Positions 9,989 to 16,855 of a DNA stretch of 55,048 bases are shown piece after piece. The stretch's first letter is position 1. Every line of letters begins with the position of its first letter. Below the pieces are notes generated by a model, which was not told the origin of the DNA, ran no database searches, and worked only from the letters and a program-made list of their open reading frames with translations. Source of the stretch: DATFPQ01 sp035264765 (GTDB lineage Bacteria > Actinomycetota > Actinomycetes > Actinomycetales > Angustibacteraceae); NCBI GenBank assembly GCA_035264765.1, contig DATFPQ010000023.1, forward strand, positions 1 to 55,048. The letters run 5' to 3'. Both the position numbers and the translations under genes were made by a program.

Positions 9989-10704
9989 CCGTCCAGCTCG
10001 CGGCGCATCGCCAGGGCAGAGGACGCGACGACGGTGAACAGCGTCCCGGGGCCGGGCAGCGACAGCTCTGCGGACGACGGCTCGGGCTGCCTACCCGTGC
10101 TCCCGAAGCCCACGGCCAGCAGGGTCCCCACGGCGCGATGTCGCGTCAGGCCCTGCCCACCGAGGACAGCCGGCCCGTGCGTCACCGGGTCGCCGCCGCG
10201 CAATGCCATCCCGGTGCGCAGCAGCGGGCGGCCCGCGTAGCCGACGTCGACCCGGGTCGTCACCTGACCGCCCGCCTCGCCGTACCGGCCGAGGACGACC
10301 TCCTCGCGCCACAGCAGCTGGGCGTTCTCGGCCAGGTCCAGCCGGGTGATCACGTGCACCGACGCGCCGTCAGCCACGATCACCGGCTCCAGCAGCACGT
10401 CCAGGCGAGCGCCCTCCTCCACGTGGGCGTTCAGGACGATGCGGGCCGGCCGGTCGCGGCGGAACGGCACAGCGCATCGGGACGGGAGGGCGAGCGTGGC
10501 CGCCACGGCACGCAGCCGCAGCGTCCGGCCGGCCGGCACCTCGACGTCGAGCTCGAGGTCGTCGCCGTTCAGCGGTCCCGCGGCGCCCTGCGAGAGGTGC
10601 ACGGCGTCCGGCGCCGGCCGCAGCACCAGGGGCGGCTCACTGCGCAGAACCGCCGCGCTCCCCGGTCCGGCCGCCCCCGCGACCAGCCGGGCGCGCGCCC
10701 TCAC
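9838..10704 (-). CDS. ureD: Urease accessory protein UreD
   Basis: 288 residues from the GTG at 10704, which overlaps the ureG stop as GTGA and so is translationally coupled. UreD is the scaffold that binds apo-urease with UreF and UreG for nickel insertion; it also provides the nickel path. Recognisable segments are LRSEPPLVLRPAP, the GD-x-L-x-L-x-V strand (NGDDLELDVEVPAG), LEPVIVADGASVHV and WREEVVLGRYGEAGG. The last 35 residues are an Ala-rich then basic tail (ending RRAPSQSRKVGA) that is not part of the domain. It overlaps the phosphotransferase pseudogene, suggesting read-through after loss of an earlier stop. It is last in the operon. Confidence 0.9.
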   Translation of the reverse strand: MRARARLVAGAAGPGSAAVLRSEPPLVLRPAPDAVHLSQGAAGPLNGDDLELDVEVPAGRTLRLRAVAATLALPSRCAVPFRRDRPARIVLNAHVEEGARLDVLLEPVIVADGASVHVITRLDLAENAQLLWREEVVLGRYGEAGGQVTTRVDVGYAGRPLLRTGMALRGGDPVTHGPAVLGGQGLTRHRAVGTLLAVGFGSTGRQPEPSSAELSLPGPGTLFTVVASSALAMRRELDGYLQALSQGAGAADAAAAEGAAAAPAVLPTETPGADQPRRAPSQSRKVGA

Positions 10705-11432
10705 CCGCCGCGCCTCCACTCGGCCAGCCGCTCGAGCACCCAGGCGGCGACGTCCGGGGCCGAGGGGGCGTCCCGCAGCGACGACATCACGACGGGGCGC
10801 TCGCCACGGACGGCGGCCGCGTCCGAGGCCATCACCGACAGGTCGGCTCCCACCAGGTCTGCCAGGTCGATCTTGTTGATCACCAGCAGGTCGGCTCCCG
10901 TCACGCCCGGCCCGCCCTTGCGCGGGACCTTGTCGCCGCCGGCCACGTCGAGGACGAACACCTGATGGTCCACGAGGCCGCTGCTGAACGTGGCCGTCAG
11001 GTTGTCGCCGCCGCTCTCCACCAGCACCAGGTCCAGCGGGGCGAAGCGCGCCTCCAGGTCCTCGACCGCGTCCAGGTTCGCCGTGATGTCGTCCCGGATG
11101 GCCGTGTGCGGGCAGCAGCCGGTGCGGACCGCGGTGATCCGCTCCTCGGCCAGGACGCCGGCTCGCCGCAGGAACTGCGCGTCCTCCGTCGTGTAGATGT
11201 CGTTGGTCACCACGGCGAGCGCCACGTCGTCCGCCAGCGCCCGGCACAGCGCGGCCACCAGGGCCGTCTTGCCGGAGCCGACCGGCCCGCCGACGCCGAT
11301 CCGCAACGGCCGGCGCACGCCCTGGGTCACCGCGGCCGCCGGGGCGTGCTCGGGCGCCGGACCGTCGTGGGAGTGCCCGTGCCCCTGGTCGGAGTGCCCG
11401 TGGCCGTTCTGTTCCAGCAGGTCAGGATGCAA
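10701..11432 (-). CDS. ureG: Urease accessory GTPase UreG with His-rich N-terminus
   Basis: 243 residues, TTG start overlapping the ureF 3' end. UreG is a SIMIBI-class GTPase that couples GTP hydrolysis to nickel delivery. The P-loop is GGPVGSGKTAL, and the CPH nickel-binding motif is in RTGCCPHTAIRDD. VLVESGGDNLTATFS and LVINKIDLA are the other G motifs. Residues 1-30 carry seven histidines (H2, 11, 13, 18, 20, 22, 29), mostly in an HGHS-type stretch. That is relevant because no ureE, the usual His-rich nickel donor, is present in the cluster. An alternative start, GTG just before TQGVRRPLRIG, would remove the His arm. Confidence 0.95.
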   Translation of the reverse strand: MHPDLLEQNGHGHSDQGHGHSHDGPAPEHAPAAAVTQGVRRPLRIGVGGPVGSGKTALVAALCRALADDVALAVVTNDIYTTEDAQFLRRAGVLAEERITAVRTGCCPHTAIRDDITANLDAVEDLEARFAPLDLVLVESGGDNLTATFSSGLVDHQVFVLDVAGGDKVPRKGGPGVTGADLLVINKIDLADLVGADLSVMASDAAAVRGERPVVMSSLRDAPSAPDVAAWVLERLAEWRRGG

Positions 11433-12117
11433 AGAGAGTCATCTCCCGGTCGTCGTGTTGCTCGGCGAGGACGTCGAGCAAGGGTCCGGTCGTGGCCGGC
11501 AGCAGCGCCAGCCGGGCGGGGTCGGCGTCGGCGAAGGCGGCCGCCTCATCGGCCAGCCGGTCTACGGTGTCGGTCAGCCGGGCGAGCGCCGCGGCGACCT
11601 CGATCGGGTCCAGGCCGAGCAGCCGTACGGCCGCCGAGGCCAGCCCGGCGGCCGATCCCTGCAGCACCGTGAGGGCGGCGTCCGCAGGCTGCAGTCCCGC
11701 GGCCGCGGCCACCGCGCCCAGGGCCACCGGCAGCGGCGGCCGGAGCGTGCACGCGGCGAGCTGCTCCAGCCCGGCAGCGGGCCAGACCCGCCGGCCGGTG
11801 CGCAGCAGCGCCCGGCCCTGCGCCTCGGCCGCGGCGCGGGCCGCAGCCGAGGGCTGACGCGCCGAGGCCTCCGCGCACAGCCGCTCCCAGGGCACCGCGT
11901 CCATGGGCACGGTGCCCGCGCCCGCCATCGCGCAGGTCGCGGCGGAGAGCGCGGCGGCGGTGAACCCCGCCGTCTCCAGCGCCCCGCGCGCGAACAGCTC
12001 GACGTCCGCGACCGTCCGCACCCGCCCGTCCGTCACGGCCTGCTCGAGCCCAGCGGAGTGCGCGTGGCTGCCCGAGGGCAGGCGGCCGTCCGCCAACAGC
12101 AGCAGGGCGGCGCGCAT
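11422..12117 (-). CDS. ureF: Urease accessory protein UreF
   Basis: 231 residues, ATG at 12117 overlapping the ureC stop as ATGA. UreF is the all-helical partner of UreD and UreG that regulates GTPase-driven nickel insertion. The diagnostic N-terminus ADGRLPSGSHAHSAGLEQAV and the later LLPATTGPLLDVLAEQHDDRE ending match actinobacterial UreF. The rest is Ala-rich helices, as expected. It is encoded between the structural subunit ureC and ureG. Confidence 0.93.
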   Translation of the reverse strand: MRAALLLLADGRLPSGSHAHSAGLEQAVTDGRVRTVADVELFARGALETAGFTAAALSAATCAMAGAGTVPMDAVPWERLCAEASARQPSAAARAAAEAQGRALLRTGRRVWPAAGLEQLAACTLRPPLPVALGAVAAAAGLQPADAALTVLQGSAAGLASAAVRLLGLDPIEVAAALARLTDTVDRLADEAAAFADADPARLALLPATTGPLLDVLAEQHDDREMTLFAS

Positions 12118-13838
12118 CAGAACAGGAAGTAGCGCTGGGCCATCGGGACGACGGCGGCGGGCGCCGGCTCGACGACGTCGCCGTCGATCCGGACGGTGAA
12201 GGTGTCGGGCTCGACCTCGATCCGCGGCAGGGCGTCGTTGCGGACCATGTCCCCCTTGCCACGACGCCGGACGTCGGCCACCGGGGCGAGCCGACGGCGG
12301 ACCTGAAGCCGGTCGGCCAGCCCGTCGTCGAGCGCCGAGCCCGCGACGAAGAACAGCGACGTGGCCGCGGCCGCCGTGGCTGCCGCGCCCCACATCGGTC
12401 GCGGCAGCACCGGCTGCGGCGTCGGGATCGACGCGTTGGCGTCGCCCATGGCGGCCCAGGCCACGAAGCCGCCCTTGACCACCAGGTGGGGGCGCACGCC
12501 GAAGAAGGCCGGCTCCCAGAGCACCAGGTCGGCGAGCTTGCCCGGCTCCACCGAGCCGACCTCGTCCTCGAGCCCGTGGGCCACCGCCGGGCAGATCGTG
12601 TACTTGGCCACGTACCGCTGGGCGCGGTTGTTGTCGTGGCGGCCGTCGCCCGCAAGGCTGCCGCGGCGCGCCTTCATGGCGTGCGCCGTCTGCCAGGTGC
12701 GCAGGATCACCTCGCCGACCCGGCCCATCGCCTGGCTGTCGGAGCCGATCATCGAGATCGCTCCCAGGTCATGCAAGACGTCCTCGGCGGCGATGGTCGA
12801 CGGACGGATCCGGCTCTCGGCGAAGGCGAGGTCCTCGGGCACCGACGGGTTCAGGTGGTGGCAGACCATCAGCATGTCGAGGTGCTCGGCCAGCGTGTTG
12901 ACCGTGTGCGGTCGCGTCGGGTTGGTCGACGACGGCAGCACGTTGGGCTGCCCGGCCACCGTGATGATGTCCGGCGCGTGCCCGCCTCCCGCCCCCTCGG
13001 TGTGGTAGGCGTGGATACCTCGGCCGGCGATGGCGGCGAGGGTGTCCTCGACGAAGCCGGCCTCGTTCAGCGTGTCGCTGTGCAGCGCCACCTGGACGCC
13101 GGTGCGGTCCGCCACCCGCAGGCAGGCGTCGATCGCGGCGGGCGTCGACCCCCAGTCCTCGTGCAGCTTGAACCCGGACGCACCGCCGCGCACCTGCTCC
13201 AGCATCGCCTCCTCCGACACCGTGTTGCCCTTGCCGAGCAGGGCGACGTTGAGGGGGACGCCGTCCAGCGCCTCGAACATCCGCGCGAGGTGCCAGGAGC
13301 CCGGCGTCACGGTCGTCGCCTTGGTGCCCTCGGCCGGACCGGTGCCGCCGCCGATGAATGTGGTGACGCCGGACGAGAGCGCCTCGTCCACCTGCTGCGG
13401 GCAGATCAGGTGGACGTGACAGTCGACTGCCCCGGCCGTCAGGATCCGACCGTTACCGGCGATCACCTCGGTCGACGGGCCGACCACGAGGTCGGGGTCC
13501 ACGCCGTCCATCGTGTCCGGGTTACCGGCCTTGCCCAGGGCCACGATCCGCCCGTCGCGCACGCCGACGTCCGCCTTGACGACTCCCCAGTGGTCGAGGA
13601 CGACGGCGCCGGTGATCACCAGGTCGAGAGCGCCCTCGGCGCGGGTCGCGATCGCCTGTCCCATCGACTCGCGGACCACTTTTCCGCCGCCGAAGACCAG
13701 CTCGTCCCCGCCGTGCGGTCCCCGCGTGCGGTCCTCGGTGACCTCGATCAGCAGGTCGGTGTCGGCCAGCCGGATCCGGTCACCCGTGGTCGGGCCGAAC
13801 AGGGCGGCGTACCGCTCCCGGCTCAGCTCATGCGCCAC
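12117..13838 (-). CDS. ureC: Urease alpha (catalytic) subunit UreC
   Basis: 573 residues, GTG start at 13838 giving MAHELSRERYAALFGPTTGDRIRLADTDL. The amidohydrolase catalyses hydrolysis of urea to ammonia and carbamate with a di-nickel centre. Nickel and active-site elements are visible: DCHVHLICPQQ (two His ligands), the carbamylated Lys in GGASGFKLHEDWG, LHSDTLNEAGFVEDT, HTEGAGGGHAPDI, and the flap MVCHHLNPSVPEDLAFAESRIR with the catalytic His. IGSDSQAMGRVGEVI and the terminal AQRYFLF are standard. Nothing indicates inactivation. It overlaps ureB by 11 bp. Confidence 0.98.
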   Translation of the reverse strand: MAHELSRERYAALFGPTTGDRIRLADTDLLIEVTEDRTRGPHGGDELVFGGGKVVRESMGQAIATRAEGALDLVITGAVVLDHWGVVKADVGVRDGRIVALGKAGNPDTMDGVDPDLVVGPSTEVIAGNGRILTAGAVDCHVHLICPQQVDEALSSGVTTFIGGGTGPAEGTKATTVTPGSWHLARMFEALDGVPLNVALLGKGNTVSEEAMLEQVRGGASGFKLHEDWGSTPAAIDACLRVADRTGVQVALHSDTLNEAGFVEDTLAAIAGRGIHAYHTEGAGGGHAPDIITVAGQPNVLPSSTNPTRPHTVNTLAEHLDMLMVCHHLNPSVPEDLAFAESRIRPSTIAAEDVLHDLGAISMIGSDSQAMGRVGEVILRTWQTAHAMKARRGSLAGDGRHDNNRAQRYVAKYTICPAVAHGLEDEVGSVEPGKLADLVLWEPAFFGVRPHLVVKGGFVAWAAMGDANASIPTPQPVLPRPMWGAAATAAAATSLFFVAGSALDDGLADRLQVRRRLAPVADVRRRGKGDMVRNDALPRIEVEPDTFTVRIDGDVVEPAPAAVVPMAQRYFLF

Positions 13839-14157
13839 GGTCGGACCCCCGGTCCAGCGGCCCGGCCTGCCCGGGACGCAGCCCGCGGACCACCCGCGAG
13901 CCACCGAGCGGCACCAGCCGCACCTCGCGCTCGACGCCGGGCTCGAATCGAACCGCCGTCCCGGCCGGGATGTCCAGCCGCATGCCCCACGCCGCCTCGC
14001 GATCGAGGAGCAGGGCCGGGTTCGCCGCCGCCAGGTGGTAGTGCGACCCGACCTGCACCGGGCGGTCACCCGTGTTGACCACCTCGAGCACCCTCTCGGG
14101 CAGCCCGACGTTCCCGGTCACGGTTCCGGTGTCAACGAGGACCTCTCCCGGGATCAC
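13828..14157 (-). CDS. ureB: Urease beta subunit UreB
   Basis: 109 residues, GTG start overlapping the ureA stop as GTGA. Typical UreB motifs are present: IPGEVLVDTGTV, LEVVNTGDRPVQVGSHYHLAAANPAL and the GMRLDIPAGTAVRFEPG beta-roll. It is a structural subunit of the (UreABC)3 enzyme. It is a separate gene here, not fused to ureA as in Helicobacter. Confidence 0.97.
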   Translation of the reverse strand: MIPGEVLVDTGTVTGNVGLPERVLEVVNTGDRPVQVGSHYHLAAANPALLLDREAAWGMRLDIPAGTAVRFEPGVEREVRLVPLGGSRVVRGLRPGQAGPLDRGSDRGA

Positions 14158-14456
14158 GGGACCGGCCGGTGCAGCGTGACGAGCTTGGTCCCGTCCGGGA
14201 AGGTGGCCTCCACCTGCACCGAGTCGATCATCTCGGGGACGCCGGGCATCAGCTCGTCGCGGCGCAGCACGTGCCGGCCGGCCTCCATCAGGTCGACGAC
14301 GCTCCTGCCGTCGCGCGCCGCCTCCAGTACGAAGGATGTCAACAGCGCCACCGCCTCCGGGTAGTTCAGCAGGACGCCACGGGCCCTGCGGTCGCGCGCC
14401 ACCATGGCGGCGACGTGGACCAGCAGGCGGTCCTGCTCGTGGGGTGTCAGCAGCAC
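14154..14456 (-). CDS. ureA: Urease gamma subunit UreA
   Basis: 100 residues, the usual UreA size, from the GTG at 14456 with GAGGAG about 6 nt upstream. A longer open frame to 14627 has no homology. Motifs: LLTPHEQDRLLVHVAAMVARDR, GVLLNYPEAVALLTSFVLEAARDGRSV and PGVPEMIDSVQVEATFPDGTKLVTLH. It is the first gene of the urease operon. The 190 bp upstream to the next plus-strand ORF must hold the operon promoter, but I see no convincing -35/-10 pair. Confidence 0.96.
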   Translation of the reverse strand: MLLTPHEQDRLLVHVAAMVARDRRARGVLLNYPEAVALLTSFVLEAARDGRSVVDLMEAGRHVLRRDELMPGVPEMIDSVQVEATFPDGTKLVTLHRPVP

Positions 14457-14650
14457 GGGGGCTCCTCGGGTCGATGCGGCGGAGCCGACGCTAGGAGCGG
14501 CAGATGTCGCCCACGTTACGGCCGGGCACGGACGACCGTACCGCCGGGGCGTCGGTGATGACACCGTTACCGTCCGTTGACTGATTGGCCGATCGGCCGA
14601 AACGCGCGGCGGCCACACTCGCAGCACTCACGTCCCTCCGGGAGGTCGCT

Positions 14651-14938
14651 GTGACGTCGGACCTGTCCCCGCACGCCCTCCCTCCGGACAGTCGACGGGG
14701 CACGCCAACGGACCTGCCGCCGGTCGCGCCGCCGTCGCTGCCGCACCCGGCGGTCCGGCAGGAGGTGTCGCGCGCAGCTACAACGCCGTGGTCGACAACG
14801 AGACGCGGGAGGACTGCTGAATGCGCTACGCGCCCACGTCCTTCCGGAGTCCCGATCGCGTACTACTCGGCGAAGTACTGGATCGACATGGACCTGCTGA
14901 CCCCGCGCGGCGGCGTTCGTCGACAAGCATTGTCATGA
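14651..14938 (+). CDS. Doubtful 95-residue ORF between the urease and transglutaminase operons
   Basis: A GTG at 14651 follows GGAGGT by 4 nt, and the ORF stops 11 nt before a strong hairpin, so it has start and stop signals. The product (MTSDLSPHALPPDSRRG...) is Pro/Arg-rich and matches nothing I know. Residues about 68-85 (GVPIAYYSAKYWIDMDLL) look like genuine protein, while another frame at 14776-14817 reads SYNAVVDNETREDC then stop. The mixture of plausible fragments in different frames suggests either a degraded gene or chance. I cannot assign a function. Confidence 0.25.
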   Translation: MTSDLSPHALPPDSRRGTPTDLPPVAPPSLPHPAVRQEVSRAATTPWSTTRRGRTAECATRPRPSGVPIAYYSAKYWIDMDLLTPRGGVRRQALS

Positions 14939-14949
14939 CAGGTGCAAGA

Positions 14950-15003
14950 AGGCCGGTGCGCGGACCGTTCCGCTCGAAAGCCCGACGGTCCGCGCACCGG
15001 CCT
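14950..15003. terminator. Long perfect hairpin between the small ORF and the transglutaminase-like gene
   Basis: AGGCCGGTGCGCGGACCG (14950-14967) is the exact reverse complement of 14986-15003, giving an 18-bp perfect stem with an 18-nt loop. It sits 32 nt after the stop of the minus-strand transglutaminase-like gene and 11 nt after the plus-strand ORF, so it can serve both directions. Confidence 0.8.
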
Positions 15004-15035
15004 GACGAGCACCGGGCCGCTCAGCGGAAAGCCGC

Positions 15036-15911
15036 TCAGCGGAGCCGGGTCACGCGCACCTCGACGTCGAGGTCTGAGCCCGCGCCACCGCCGGCGACGA
15101 TCCCTCTGACCGGTGAGATGTCGCCGTAGTCGCGCCCCCTGCCGACGGCCACGTGCATCTCCCCCGCCGGCTTGTCGTTGGTCGGGTCCCAGCCGTACCA
15201 GTCCCCGGCCCACCACTCGACCCAGGCGTGGCTCTCGCCCGTGACGGTCTCACCGGCGCCGGCGTTCGGCTTCGGGTGCAGGTAGCCGGACACGTACCGC
15301 GCGGGCACGCCCACCGACCGCAACGCGCCGACCGCGAGGTGCACGAAGTCCTGGCACACGCCCGCGCCCTCGGCCCAGGCCTGCGCCGCCGCGGTGTGCA
15401 CGCCGGTCGAGCCGGCCTTGTAGGCCAGCCGATCGGTCACTATTGCGCACACCGCGCGGGCCGCCTCGCTCGGCGACAGGTCACCGACCACGACCGCCGC
15501 CAGGTCCGCGAGCTCCTCCCCGGGGTCGCTGCGCGCCGTGTGGGTCAGCTCCTCGGCGAACCGGTCACGGACCCGCGGGTCGGCGAGCTCGCCCCAGCCT
15601 GCGGTCGGCGGGTCGGGAGCCGCCAGGACGACGACGTCGGCGGACGCGGCGACGACCAGCTCGGTGTGGTCCGTGTGCGCCTCGAAGGCCACGACCCGCG
15701 TGCCCCAGTAGTCCCGGTACTCGCGACGCCAGGTGACCGGGTCGATGTCCACGCGCGTACTCACGACGTGCTGGCGCGCGTCCGAGGACGGCATCAGCCG
15801 AGCCTCGTTGTAGGACGCCGGAACCGGCTGCGCGTAGCGGAACCGGGTCACGTGCTCCACCGCCAGCCGGGCCGACGGGTGGCCACCGCCGTCCAGCGCG
15901 AGCCAGGTCAC
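15036..15911 (-). CDS. Transglutaminase-like (papain-fold) protein of the ATP-grasp/alpha-E cassette
   Basis: 291 residues from GTG 15911, overlapping the alpha-E stop as GTGA. The N-terminal domain (RLAVEHVTRFRYAQPVPASYNEARLMP) is the beta-domain that precedes this class of bacterial transglutaminase fold. The catalytic triad is complete: Cys186 in GVCQDFVHLAVGALRSVGVPAR, His228 in ESHAWVEWW, Asp242 in GWDPTND. Bacterial members of this class are thought to act as peptidases or amide-forming enzymes rather than protein cross-linkers; none has a firm substrate. It is the last gene of a three-gene coupled operon with alpha-E and a circularly permuted ATP-grasp protein, a combination conserved in many bacteria. 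Confidence 0.9.
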   Translation of the reverse strand: MTWLALDGGGHPSARLAVEHVTRFRYAQPVPASYNEARLMPSSDARQHVVSTRVDIDPVTWRREYRDYWGTRVVAFEAHTDHTELVVAASADVVVLAAPDPPTAGWGELADPRVRDRFAEELTHTARSDPGEELADLAAVVVGDLSPSEAARAVCAIVTDRLAYKAGSTGVHTAAAQAWAEGAGVCQDFVHLAVGALRSVGVPARYVSGYLHPKPNAGAGETVTGESHAWVEWWAGDWYGWDPTNDKPAGEMHVAVGRGRDYGDISPVRGIVAGGGAGSDLDVEVRVTRLR

Positions 15912-16855
15912 GAGAGCTCCCGGACCCACGAGCGCGCGGACGCCTGCGGGAAGCAGCGCTCCGACACGGCCTCGCTGGCCGCCGACACGGCCCGCTGGAG
16001 CCGGTCCATCTCGGCCACCGGGTCGGCGAGGACCTCCGCGAGCGGCCGGTACTCCAGGTCGGTCCGCGCTCGACCGAGCAGCCGCCGGGCGTCGTCGTGC
16101 ACCGCGAGCCGCCGGCTCGCCTCGGCAGGGACGAGGTCGAGCGCGGCCAGGCAGGCGTCCGCCACGGTGAGCGCGTGAACCACCGAGCGGGGGAACAGTC
16201 GGTCGAGCAGCAGGAACTCCACCGCGCGGTCGTCCGTGGCCGCGGCCCCGAACGCGCGGACGAACGCCTGGTACGCGCCGCACGAGCGCAGGACCAGGGC
16301 CCAGGCCGGACCGGACGACCCGCGCAGGTCCTCGGACGCCAGCATCCGCGCGGTCATGTCCACTCGCTCGATCGATCGGCCCAGCAGCAGGAAGTGCCAC
16401 GGCTGGTCACGGCTCATCGTGGCGTCGGCGATCCCGCCGACGACGGCGACTCGCTCACGTACCCAGTCGCAGAACTCGTGCGCGCCCCACGCGGGCCGGC
16501 GGCCCGCGGGCAGGGCGTGGTGCGTCGTGTTGAGCGACCCCCACATCTCGGTCGAGATGACCTCACGGGCCCGTCTGGCGTTCTCCCGGGCCGCGCGGAG
16601 CGAGGCGACGATAGAGCCGGGCTCGTCGGCGTACGCCAGCCGCTCGAGCACCTGCCGCCGCGTGACCGGCACGTCCAGCCCGTCCTGCACCGTGGCGCCC
16701 ATGACGCCGAGCAGCACCCGGCAGGAGGCGTCCTCGTCCAGCCACGGATCCTCCAGGAGCAGCTGCAGGTGGACGTCGAGGATGCGTGCCGTGCCGTCCG
16801 CCCGCTCCAGGTACCGACCGATCCAGAACATGGACTCGGCGATTCGGCTCAGCAT
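15908..16855 (-). CDS. Alpha-E domain protein
   Basis: 315 residues from ATG 16855, which overlaps the ATP-grasp gene's 3' end by 7 nt. The opening MLSRIAESMFWIGRYLERAD, then TARILDV, is the diagnostic alpha-E motif, and MWGSLNTTHHAL, SRDQPWHFLLLGRSIERVDMTARML and SRRLAVHDDARRLLGRARTDLEY follow. It is an all-alpha protein whose Glu-rich positions gave the name. Comparative genomics (Iyer and colleagues on amidoligase-type systems) links it with ATP-grasp peptide ligases and transglutaminase-fold peptidases. Its biochemical role is unknown. Confidence 0.92.
   Translation of the reverse strand: MLSRIAESMFWIGRYLERADGTARILDVHLQLLLEDPWLDEDASCRVLLGVMGATVQDGLDVPVTRRQVLERLAYADEPGSIVASLRAARENARRAREVISTEMWGSLNTTHHALPAGRRPAWGAHEFCDWVRERVAVVGGIADATMSRDQPWHFLLLGRSIERVDMTARMLASEDLRGSSGPAWALVLRSCGAYQAFVRAFGAAATDDRAVEFLLLDRLFPRSVVHALTVADACLAALDLVPAEASRRLAVHDDARRLLGRARTDLEYRPLAEVLADPVAEMDRLQRAVSAASEAVSERCFPQASARSWVRELS

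Noticed and set aside
11437..14827. Nickel transporter or ureE hidden in the urease cluster
   Set aside because: All frames between ureA and ureD are occupied by overlapping urease genes; no additional ORF with metal-binding motifs was found.
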